Source: Pelagerythrobacter marensis (GTDB taxonomy: Bacteria; Pseudomonadota; Alphaproteobacteria; Sphingomonadales; Sphingomonadaceae). From it: DNA of 64,000 nucleotides. The notes beneath the pieces are model-generated. The model was not told the DNA's origin. It was given only the letters and a program-made list of their open reading frames with translations, and searched no databases. Positions 52,163-59,802 of this stretch are shown piece by piece. The stretch spans positions 1,488,001-1,552,000 of the forward strand of contig NZ_CP011805.1 of assembly GCF_001028625.1 (NCBI RefSeq), in the 5' to 3' direction. A program made the position numbers and the translations under genes. Each line of letters starts with the position of its first letter. The stretch's first letter is position 1.

Positions 52163-52693
52163 TCAGCCCTGCGGCTGCTCGGGAAACAGCGAGGTGACGC
52201 CGGACAGTCGCCACTGGTTGTCTTCGTCGAGGCGGAAGCTGACCTGCTCCAGATGCGCAGTGCCGCTGGCAGTGCGCGCGAGCAGGTAAACGGTGATGTA
52301 GTTGCCGCCGGGCACGGCCGGGGCGTTCGCGCCTTCGGCTGGCGCAGCGACCCGAACACGTTCGACCCGCGACCATTCGCGCGCGACCACACCGCCCGTA
52401 CGGGCATTGGTCGAAGCCACAGCCTGCGTGAACTGCTGCCTGGTGGTGGACGCCTTCAGCGCAGCTGAACCGGTATCGTAGACCTGGCCGGCACCACCGG
52501 CGTCCAGCGCCTGGGCCGTGGCAATCGCGTTGCGGATGAACACGTCACCCGACAGCTGCTGCGGCTGCGCCGAAGCCGGCGCGGACTGGGCCAGAACCCC
52601 TGCCCCAGGCGCAGGCACTGCCACGGCCCCCAACAAAAGGGGAAATGCAACAAGTGCAGATTTCAGATCTCTAATATTCATTCGCCTGCCCAA
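52163..52693 (-). CDS. DUF4019 family exported protein (copy 1)
   Basis: This 176-residue protein has a signal peptide (ends about residue 32, VLAQSA) and a DUF4019-like domain: FIRNAIATAQALDAGGAGQVY, VAREWSRVERVRV, VPGGNYITVYL and DEDNQWRLSGV. It lies 86 bp before the adhesin in the same direction and probably opens the operon. Shared pattern with the protein at 41639 shows an old duplication. Role unknown. Confidence 0.75.
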   Translation of the reverse strand: MGRRMNIRDLKSALVAFPLLLGAVAVPAPGAGVLAQSAPASAQPQQLSGDVFIRNAIATAQALDAGGAGQVYDTGSAALKASTTRQQFTQAVASTNARTGGVVAREWSRVERVRVAAPAEGANAPAVPGGNYITVYLLARTASGTAHLEQVSFRLDEDNQWRLSGVTSLFPEQPQG

Positions 52694-53251
52694 CTACAAA
52701 AATTCGTCTATCAATCTGAGATGTCTTCTATCGAACAGTTCTCTGACGAACCGTGATCGAAACCCCAATCTCATCATAAATGTCGACGATGCGTTCTCCG
52801 CATCATTCGATTAGCGAACCCTATGTAAACTGTTGGATCACACACTTCAAAGAACAAGCGTGTGTGTTTACAACATTTTACTTATGTATCGGACTGTAAA
52901 GCCGTAAGGCAGGCGATCCCGGAATGGCATTTGAGCCCCGTTTCTCGGAGGCGGGCCGGGCAAATTCGCCCCTTCTCGCAAGGTCGCGCGCCCCTCTTGC
53001 CAGCAGAGGCTCCGCTGCGGCGATGTTACAATTCATGAAACATTTCGGATCGGGACCAGGCGCGATCGAGCGTGTTCACACGCGAATCGGTAGGGCCTGA
53101 AGCGGGAAGGCCGCGCCTGATTCTCGGCGGGCGGCGCTAGTTATCCGAAGCCGCAGAGCGGTGGCTTGGCCGCCTTCAATGGTTCGGCACTACCGACCAT
53201 GAGAGACAGCACCATCGCCGGCCTTGGCCGACGGCACGCGTCGGATGGCGA
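52694..53251. promoter_or_regulatory. Upstream region of the adhesin operon
   Basis: This 558-bp gap has an AT-rich centre. It contains GTTTACAACATTTTAC (52866-52881) and TGTTACAATTCATGAAACAT starting at 53024, resembling the TGTTACA/TTGTAAAC elements before the response regulator gene. A CACACACTT / AAGCGTGTGTG near-dyad lies at about 52839-52866. No open frame with coding character was found here. Confidence 0.45.
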
Positions 53252-53926
53252 TCAGCCCTGGGCTTTTGCAGCCACCCGGCGAAGCGCGTTGACGTATGTT
53301 TCGGCAGGCTGCGCGCCGGGAATCAGGAACTTGCCTGCAACCACCATTGCCGGCACCCCGGTGATATTGAGATCGAACGCCTGGCGCTGCTCCGCCCGCA
53401 CGCGGGAAGACAGTGCCTCTTCATCCAGCGCAACGCGCGCGGCGACGCGGTCGAGCCCGGCCTCTTCCACAATATCGAGCAGGACCGATTCTTCGCCGAC
53501 CCTCCGGCGATGGTTGAAATGGGCGCGGAACAGGGCGAGCTTGAGCGCCGTCTGCCGTTCCGGCCCCGCACTCTCCAGCGCCCAGGCGAGCAGGCGGTGT
53601 GCGGCAAAGGTGTTCCACATCATGGCTGGCGGCGGTTCCCCCTCCCCCTGCCACTCCAGCGAAACGTCAGCCTCCGCCGCCATCGTGCGCATCCGTTCGC
53701 GCACGGCCTGCCCATCGGCGGCGCTGCGCCCGTATTTGCGGCGCAAGTGGGCTTCCTGCTCTTCCCCCTCCGCCGGCATGTCGGGATTGAGTTCGAACGG
53801 GCGCCAGCGGATTTCCGCCGCGATCTCGCCATCGAGCGTGTCCAGCGCCTGCCGCAGATTGCCCCAGCCAACCAGGCACCACGGGCACATGACATCGGAC
53901 CAGATATCGATCGTCAACGTCGTCAT
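53252..53926 (-). CDS. FrnE-like DsbA family oxidoreductase
   Basis: This 224-residue cytoplasmic protein has a thioredoxin fold with an inserted helical domain. The active site DVMCPWCLVG (CPWC) lies near residue 15 and the cis-Pro loop ITGVPAMVVAGKF near the C-terminus. It belongs to the FrnE/2-hydroxychromene-2-carboxylate isomerase group of DsbA relatives. It has no signal peptide, so it handles cytoplasmic thiols or stress repair. ATG 53926 overlaps the nudC stop (ATGA); the upstream extension is not needed. Confidence 0.88.
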   Translation of the reverse strand: MTTLTIDIWSDVMCPWCLVGWGNLRQALDTLDGEIAAEIRWRPFELNPDMPAEGEEQEAHLRRKYGRSAADGQAVRERMRTMAAEADVSLEWQGEGEPPPAMMWNTFAAHRLLAWALESAGPERQTALKLALFRAHFNHRRRVGEESVLLDIVEEAGLDRVAARVALDEEALSSRVRAEQRQAFDLNITGVPAMVVAGKFLIPGAQPAETYVNALRRVAAKAQG

Positions 53927-54840
53927 CGGGCAATCCACCAGTCGAGAAGGTGATGCGCGATCGCATGGGGCGGCGGGGCGGTGAACGGCGCATCGGGCGC
54001 ATCGCCCAGCGCGGCCGCGACGTCATCCCGCGTGAACCAGCGCACTTCCGCCAGCTCGGTCTCGTCGATGGTCAACGCGTCGCTGTCGGCATAGGCATGG
54101 CAACCGATCATCAGCTGGCTGGGAAAGGGCCAGGGCTGGCTGGCGATATAGGTCACGTCGCGCACGCGCACGCCCGATTCCTCCAGCACTTCGCGCGCGA
54201 CCCCTTCCTCGATACTTTCGCCCGGTTCGACGAACCCGGCAAGCGCGGAAAAACGCCCTTCCGGCCAGCCGAGCCCGCGGCCCAGCATCAGCCGCCCGTC
54301 ATATTCGACCAGCATGATCGTGACCGGATCGGTGCGCGGAAACTGCGGCGCGCCGCAACCGCCGCTGTCCGCCAGGCAGTCGCGCTGCCAGCCCCCCTTG
54401 GCAATCCGCGTCGGCCCGCCGCAGGCCGGGCAGAACCGGTGCCGCGCGTGCCAGTCGACCAGGCTGCGCGCCCCGCCGTATAGCGCGAGATCCTCCGGCG
54501 AGAGCGCCGCCATAAGGTTCCACAGCTGCGGGTTCGCCATGCGCGGGCGCGGATCGCCCTGCGCCGGAACGGCGGCGAAACAGGCGCGGCCCGTGCCCCC
54601 GTCCTCCCCCCGGTCGAAGCCGAGGAAGACCAGTTCGGCGTCTTCGGGCGCGTCGGCCAGCGTGCCCCATGCGAGCCGCCCGGCATCGTCGAGCGCGGGC
54701 ATCATTCCATCGAGGGTGAGGAGCCGCGCGCGCCAGTTCATGTGCCCGCCCAGCGCTTCCCTGTCGGCGCGGACGTTATCCGCGCGGTCGAGAAGGCAAC
54801 CGGTGAACGCCAGCGTCTTTTTCGCCGCTTGCACTGTCAC
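53923..54840 (-). CDS. nudC: NAD(+) diphosphatase NudC
   Basis: This 305-residue Nudix hydrolase contains a zinc ribbon (FCPACGG and two further Cys in a CLADSGGC loop), the Nudix box GFVEPGESIEEGVAREVLEESG, and the SQPWPFPSQLM motif specific to NADH/NAD-cap pyrophosphatases. It cleaves NAD(H) to NMN(H) and AMP and can remove NAD caps from RNA. GTG 54840 overlaps the hydrolase stop. It is the middle gene of a three-gene overlapping operon. Confidence 0.93.
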   Translation of the reverse strand: MTVQAAKKTLAFTGCLLDRADNVRADREALGGHMNWRARLLTLDGMMPALDDAGRLAWGTLADAPEDAELVFLGFDRGEDGGTGRACFAAVPAQGDPRPRMANPQLWNLMAALSPEDLALYGGARSLVDWHARHRFCPACGGPTRIAKGGWQRDCLADSGGCGAPQFPRTDPVTIMLVEYDGRLMLGRGLGWPEGRFSALAGFVEPGESIEEGVAREVLEESGVRVRDVTYIASQPWPFPSQLMIGCHAYADSDALTIDETELAEVRWFTRDDVAAALGDAPDAPFTAPPPHAIAHHLLDWWIAR

Positions 54841-56156
54841 GCCTGCGCCTTGGCCATTGCCGCCAGATCCTTGACCACCGCCGCGGGAAATGCGCCGTGG
54901 ATCGGATAGGCTTCTGACGGCATGTACTGCGTGAACAGCGCGGCGCGCAGGCCCCGGCGCAAATCGGCAAAGCCCACGGTGCCTGCCGCCCCGCCCCAGC
55001 CGAACGTACCGGCCTGTTCGCCCAGGCCGACACGCCCCCCGGCGCCGAAGCCGGAGCCTTCGGCAAAGGTTCCCTTCGTGCTCACCCCTTCGGGCAGGAG
55101 GTTCGAGGTGCCGAGGCGCACCGCTGCCTCACTCATCACGCGCTTGCCGCCGATCTGGCCGTATCCGACCAGCATTTGCAGGAAGCGGTCGTAATCGCGC
55201 GGGCTCGATACCAGCCCGGCACCGCCGAAGGGGAACGCCGGCGCATCGAGAAAGACCGAAGCCCGCGCCGGATCGAGCGGCAGGGGCCGTCCATTCATCA
55301 CGCCGTAATTGGTCGTCAGCCGCCCAACCTCGCCCTGCGGCACGCGGAACCAGGTGCTCGTCATCCCCAGCGGATCGAACAGCCGTTCTTTGAGGAATAC
55401 GTCGAAGGGCTTGCCCGAAGCGACCTCGATCACCCGGCCCAGGAGATCGAGCGAAACCGAATAACTCCACCGCGTGCCCGGCTGCGCAACCAGCGGCAGA
55501 CGCGCAAGATTGTCGGCAAAGGCGGTGAGGCTGGGCGCAGGATCGCCGCGCCCGAACACCGCGCCCAGCGGCAGGCGGGTCACTTGCCCCGGCACCGCGC
55601 CCGCGCGTTCGTAAGCGGCCTTGATCGGGCCCTTCTGAATGATCGAGTACCCCAGCCCCGCAGTATGGGTGAGCAGGTGGCGGATGGTGATCGGCTGTTC
55701 CGCCGGTTCGAGATCGGTGATCGATCCGTCGTAGGTCTTCTGAACCTGCATGTCGGCGAAGGCGGGGAGGATTTCGGCCAGTGGCTGGTCGAGGCTCAGC
55801 CGGTCATCCTCTATCAACATCATCGTCGCCATGCCGGTGATCGGCTTGGTCATCGAATAGATGCGATAGAGGCTGTCGATGCCCGCCGGCGCAGTCTGGC
55901 CGATCGCCAGCGTACCGCGCGCGATCACGTCGGGCGCGCGCTGCCGCCAGCCGAGGACGGCGACCATATTGGCCACCTTGCGCGCCGCGACGTACTCGTC
56001 CGCCAGCGCGATAACCGAAGGCCAGTGCCCGGCATGGGCGAGTGCGGCCCGCCCGAACGGAAGCGTGCCCAGCGCAGCCCCTGCGCCCAGCAGCGCCCCA
56101 CCGCGAAGCATGGCCCGACGCGACAGCGCCGCAGTCTCGAACGTCCCCGATCCCAT
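54837..56156 (-). CDS. Exported serine hydrolase (class C beta-lactamase family)
   Basis: This 439-residue protein starts with a Tat-like signal (LSRRAMLRGGALLGAGAALG). The beta-lactamase/transpeptidase-like fold has the nucleophile motif SMTK (about residue 100), the YSVS tyrosine motif (about 235) and an HGAF triad near the C-terminus. Family members are esterases or D-amino peptidases as often as lactamases, so antibiotic resistance cannot be concluded. It is first in the operon with nudC and the FrnE-like gene. Confidence 0.85.
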   Translation of the reverse strand: MGSGTFETAALSRRAMLRGGALLGAGAALGTLPFGRAALAHAGHWPSVIALADEYVAARKVANMVAVLGWRQRAPDVIARGTLAIGQTAPAGIDSLYRIYSMTKPITGMATMMLIEDDRLSLDQPLAEILPAFADMQVQKTYDGSITDLEPAEQPITIRHLLTHTAGLGYSIIQKGPIKAAYERAGAVPGQVTRLPLGAVFGRGDPAPSLTAFADNLARLPLVAQPGTRWSYSVSLDLLGRVIEVASGKPFDVFLKERLFDPLGMTSTWFRVPQGEVGRLTTNYGVMNGRPLPLDPARASVFLDAPAFPFGGAGLVSSPRDYDRFLQMLVGYGQIGGKRVMSEAAVRLGTSNLLPEGVSTKGTFAEGSGFGAGGRVGLGEQAGTFGWGGAAGTVGFADLRRGLRAALFTQYMPSEAYPIHGAFPAAVVKDLAAMAKAQA

Positions 56157-56256
56157 CGACTGATCCTCTTTACATCTTTGACGGCGGTTTGCGGCATCAC
56201 GCCTTAACGGTCAATTGCCCCTTGCGGACGACGGCTGTGTTACTAATATAGAACAC

Positions 56257-56478
56257 ATGCTGAACCTCCTTTCCATCCTGTTCGGGATCGTCGCCCTCGT
56301 GATCGTTATCCCATCGACGATTCCCCTGCTCGGCTGGGGCAACTGGTTCGCCCTGCCCATCGTGGTGATCGGTGTGGGCCTGGGCGCATTGTCCTCGTCC
56401 AACGGCGGGCGCAATTTTTGCCTGATCGTGTTCGCGATCGCGGTGGTCCGCCTGATGCTGGGCGGCGGGATCATCTGA
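56257..56478 (+). CDS. Small membrane protein
   Basis: This 73-residue protein has two or three hydrophobic segments (residues 3-20, 24-43 and 52-70) and a Gly-rich turn (SSSNGGRN). The ATG at 56257 is the first consistent start. It stands alone between divergent and convergent neighbours. Function unknown; small proteins of this make-up are common in sphingomonads. Confidence 0.6.
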   Translation: MLNLLSILFGIVALVIVIPSTIPLLGWGNWFALPIVVIGVGLGALSSSNGGRNFCLIVFAIAVVRLMLGGGII

Positions 56479-56612
56479 CAGCGCGCGAAGCGGTGGGAAC
56501 GGCGGACGCGCACCTCCAAATCGAAACTTCAAGTTAACTTAAGAAAAAGACCCTTGAGCGTTCTCGACCGCGCTTGAATGTCCTTCGGCCTGCGGGCTGC
56601 GGCTCGCCAGCC

Positions 56613-57677
56613 CTACCCCGCCAGCGCACAGCGCGCGGCCTTGGCGAACAGCGTCGGCAGGCCCGCTGTTTCGAGGGTATCGAGCGGCCACCATTCCCCC
56701 TCGCCCGGCGGGGGTTGCGACGCTTGGTCCGCCAACTTCATGACGTGTAGTTCCAGGGCGAAATGGGTGAACCCATGCCGGACAACGCCTGCCATCTGCC
56801 ATTGCCCTGCGACCGGGGGCACGCCGTTGCCGTTCGCGCGGGCAGACCACCCATCGTCCGGCAGCGCGCGCATTCCGCCCAGCATCCCGGTGCCGGGCCG
56901 GCGAACCAGCCAGACTTCTCCCCCGCGGGCGATCCACCACGCGGTGCCGGTGCGCAGCGGCTTCGCCTTCTTCGGGGCCTTGATCGGGAAACGCGCCGGA
57001 TCGCCAGTGCGCTGCCCCGCGCAGTCCGGTGAAAGCGGGCAGAGCAGGCATTTCGGCTGGCGTGCGGTGCAGATGGTTGAGCCGAGGTCCATCATCGCCT
57101 GCGCGAAGTCCCCGGCACGGGCCTGCGGTGTGATCGCATCGGTCGCCGCGCGGATGGCCTTGCGCGCGGCGGGCAGGCCTTCCTCGACCGCGAAGAGGCG
57201 GGCGACGACCCGCTCCACATTCGCATCGACCACCACCGCCCGCTGGCCGAAAGCGATCGCGGCAATCGCCGCCGCGGTATATTCACCCACGCCGGGCAGC
57301 GCCCGCAAGCCGGCTTCGGTATCGGGAAAGCCGCCCCGCCCGGCGACGGCGCGCGCGCACTTCACCACATTGCGCGCTCGCGAGTAATATCCCAGCCCGG
57401 CCCAGGCGGCCAGAATCTCCTCTTCCGGCGCGGCGGCGAGCGCTTCGACCGTTGGCCAGCGGCGGATGAAGTTCGCGAAATAGGGTTTCACCGCGGCGAC
57501 CGTGGTTTGCTGCAGCATCACTTCGGACAGCCACACGCGATAGGGCCAGGCGCGATCGGGGTCAGGCGGCGAATGGCCCGGCGGCGTGCGCCAGGGCAAG
57601 TCGCGGGCATGGCGGTCGTACCAGGCGAGCAAAACGCTCGCCACATCCGTTCCGGTTCTCTCGCCGCTGGCAGTCAC
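56613..57677 (-). CDS. mutY: A/G-specific adenine glycosylase MutY
   Basis: The 354-residue base-excision enzyme removes adenine opposite 8-oxoguanine. Features are WPYRVWLSEVMLQQTTV, the helix-hairpin-helix LPGVGEYTAAAIAAIAF with catalytic Asp in VDANVERV, the 4Fe-4S ligands CTARQPKCLLCPLSPDC, and a C-terminal Nudix-like domain for 8-oxoG recognition (MLGGMRALPDDGW). The GTG at 57677 is preferred because the longer frame to 57755 would run into the divergent gene's control region. Divergent from the DUF721 gene. Confidence 0.95.
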   Translation of the reverse strand: MTASGERTGTDVASVLLAWYDRHARDLPWRTPPGHSPPDPDRAWPYRVWLSEVMLQQTTVAAVKPYFANFIRRWPTVEALAAAPEEEILAAWAGLGYYSRARNVVKCARAVAGRGGFPDTEAGLRALPGVGEYTAAAIAAIAFGQRAVVVDANVERVVARLFAVEEGLPAARKAIRAATDAITPQARAGDFAQAMMDLGSTICTARQPKCLLCPLSPDCAGQRTGDPARFPIKAPKKAKPLRTGTAWWIARGGEVWLVRRPGTGMLGGMRALPDDGWSARANGNGVPPVAGQWQMAGVVRHGFTHFALELHVMKLADQASQPPPGEGEWWPLDTLETAGLPTLFAKAARCALAG

Positions 57678-57691
57678 GCGCCGCCTATGGC

Positions 57692-58243
57692 ATGGGCATC
57701 GGCGCAATGGAACGGGACGACAAACCAAAGACCAGCCGCGCGAAAGGGCGCGCATACGAACGGCCGCGGGGCGGGCCCGCGCGTCAGATCGCGGACCTTA
57801 TGCCGCAGATCGGTCGCACGGCCTTCCGCCGGTTCGGCTTCGTCCAGTCGAGCGTCGTCACGCGCTGGCCCGAAATTGTGGGTCAACAGCACGCCCGCGT
57901 CTGTATGCCGGAGGCGATCCGCTTTCCCCCGGGGGAGAAGGCGGAAGGGATATTGCAACTGGTCGTCCTGCCCGCCCATGCCCCGCTGATCCAGCACGTG
58001 ATCCCCGAGATCATGGATCGGGTGAACCGGTTTTTCGGATACAAGGCGGTCTCGCGGGTGAAGTTGCGGCAAGGCGAGGTTAAGGTGCCGCGTGGTCAGG
58101 AACCGGCCAAGGCACCGCCCTCGCTCAAACCGATACCGATGGAACTGGGCGACAGCCTGCGCGACATCGGCGATCCCGAGCTGCGCACGGTGCTGGAATC
58201 GCTCGCCCGCAGCATGGGCAACAAGGAGGAAGAGGGACAATGA
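57692..58243 (+). CDS. DUF721 family protein (DciA-like)
   Basis: This protein of 183 residues has the DUF721 core: IADLMPQIGRTAFRRFGFVQSS, VVTRWPEIVGQQHA, LVVLPAHAPLIQHVIPEIMDRVN and GYKAVSRVKLRQG. DciA, a member of this family, loads the replicative helicase in bacteria that lack DnaC/DnaI. An internal ATG at 57707 may be the true start. Its stop overlaps the DsbA-like gene (ATGA). Its place between mutY and dsbA-like/smc genes is typical of sphingomonads. Confidence 0.82.
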   Translation: MGIGAMERDDKPKTSRAKGRAYERPRGGPARQIADLMPQIGRTAFRRFGFVQSSVVTRWPEIVGQQHARVCMPEAIRFPPGEKAEGILQLVVLPAHAPLIQHVIPEIMDRVNRFFGYKAVSRVKLRQGEVKVPRGQEPAKAPPSLKPIPMELGDSLRDIGDPELRTVLESLARSMGNKEEEGQ

Positions 58244-58917
58244 AGGTTTCGCGTCTCGCCCGCGCCGCTGTGTTGGCCGGGGCGGCGTTCCTGGCTCTGG
58301 GAAATGCCGGAAACTGGAACACGCAGGTGGTGGAAGAAAACGGCGCGCACCGGATCGGAAAACCCGATGCCAAAGTCCATCTGACCGCCTTCGTCAGCTA
58401 TACCTGCCCTGCCTGCGCACGCTTCGCGACAGAAGGCGATCCGGCGCTTCAGCTTGCCTATATCGCGCCGGGCCGGCTTGAACTGACGGTGCAGCCGCTG
58501 ATCCGCAATTCGGCCGACCTGGTGGCAACGATGCTGACCGCCTGCGGCGCACCGGGCAAGTTTGCGCGCAATCACAAGCTGTTCATGCACAAGCAGGGCG
58601 AATGGCTCGATCGCTATTACGGCGCGACATCGGCGCAGCGTGCGCGCTGGGAAGCCGGCAGCCAGCCTTCGCGCCGCCGCGCGATCGCATCGGACCTCGG
58701 GTTCTACAAACTGATGGAAAGCCGCGGCTACTCTCGCGTTGAAACCGACCGGTGCCTGGCCGATGACAGTGCCGCGCGCGCCCTGATCGCCAGCAGCGCC
58801 GCCGCCGCCGAAAAGCACGATATTCATGGCACCCCCAGTTTCGTGGTCGATGGCGTGACCCTGGCCGGTACCCACGACTGGTCGATGCTTTCGCCCCAGC
58901 TTTCCGCGCGCTTTTAG
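58240..58917 (+). CDS. Periplasmic DsbA-like thiol-disulfide oxidoreductase (1)
   Basis: This 225-residue protein has a signal peptide (ends about 23), a thioredoxin fold with active site SYTCPACARFA (CPAC) at about residue 50 and a cis-Pro loop DIHGTPSFVVDGV near residue 195. It probably makes or isomerises disulphides in the periplasm. It is coupled to DUF721 upstream and followed after 102 bp by a lipoprotein relative. Confidence 0.88.
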   Translation: MKVSRLARAAVLAGAAFLALGNAGNWNTQVVEENGAHRIGKPDAKVHLTAFVSYTCPACARFATEGDPALQLAYIAPGRLELTVQPLIRNSADLVATMLTACGAPGKFARNHKLFMHKQGEWLDRYYGATSAQRARWEAGSQPSRRRAIASDLGFYKLMESRGYSRVETDRCLADDSAARALIASSAAAAEKHDIHGTPSFVVDGVTLAGTHDWSMLSPQLSARF

Positions 58918-59019
58918 GGCATTCTCCCGGCCACAAGCTGTGGAAAGTGTCGCCGCGCGCTTCAACCCCGCCTTCGCTTCGTATAGCCTCGTTCAATTCC
59001 GCAAAGGACCAGGATTATC

Positions 59020-59769
59020 ATGACCACGTTCCGCCAGATCGCCCTCGCCTCGCTTGCCGCGCCGCTCGCTTTCGGCCTCGCCGCTTGCGGATCGGAACCA
59101 ACCGACGGCGAAGCGCCTGAAGGTGAACCGGTGGAAAATGTCGCGGCGCCCGAAGGCACGCAATGGGTCGACACGGTGACCGTGACGGAAGCCGACGGCT
59201 ACCGCCTCGGCAACCCCGACGCGCCGATCAAGCTGATCGAATATGGCTCGCTGACCTGTGGCGCCTGCGCCAACTTCGCGACGACGGGAATGGAACCGCT
59301 GAAGGAAAAATACGTCGCCAGCGGCCGCGTCAGCTACGAATTGCGCAACCAGATCCACAACGCCTTCGACCTGACCCTGGCCCGCCTGGTCCGCTGCGGC
59401 GCGCCGGAAAGCTTTCACCCGCTGTCGGAACAGGTCTGGCTCAATCTCGGCGCCGTGCTGGAAGGGGCGCAGGCCAACCAGCAGGCGCTGGAATCGGCGA
59501 TGCAGCAGGCGGAAGACCAGCGCTTCGTCGCCGTCGCCGAAGCGGCCGGTTTCCTCGATTTCTTCGCCGCGCGCGGGGTCAGCCGCGATCAGGCCCGCCA
59601 GTGCCTGTCGGATGCGGATTCGATCGAAGCGATCGCCAACAATTCGGACAAACAGTCGCAGGAACTGAATGTGACCGGCACGCCGTCCTTCATCATCAAC
59701 GGGCGCAACGTCGGGACGCAAAGCTGGGCGACGCTGGAGCCGATGCTGCAAAACGCCGGCGCGAGGTAA
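59020..59769 (+). CDS. DsbA-like lipoprotein oxidoreductase (2)
   Basis: This 249-residue protein has a lipobox LAACGS (Cys at 24), an acidic linker, and a thioredoxin-fold DsbA domain with SLTCGACANFA (CGAC) and VTGTPSFIINGRNVG. The lipid anchor distinguishes it from the soluble paralog just upstream; the two likely act as a pair, or on different clients. It precedes smc by 33 bp on the same strand. Confidence 0.88.
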   Translation: MTTFRQIALASLAAPLAFGLAACGSEPTDGEAPEGEPVENVAAPEGTQWVDTVTVTEADGYRLGNPDAPIKLIEYGSLTCGACANFATTGMEPLKEKYVASGRVSYELRNQIHNAFDLTLARLVRCGAPESFHPLSEQVWLNLGAVLEGAQANQQALESAMQQAEDQRFVAVAEAAGFLDFFAARGVSRDQARQCLSDADSIEAIANNSDKQSQELNVTGTPSFIINGRNVGTQSWATLEPMLQNAGAR

Positions 59770-59802
59770 GCCACCGCGCGGGAGGGGGACCAGGGAACGG
59801 CG

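Noticed and set aside
54837..56156. Beta-lactamase conferring antibiotic resistance
   Set aside because: The SxxK and YxS motifs are shared by many esterases and peptidases of this superfamily; nothing in the context points to resistance.
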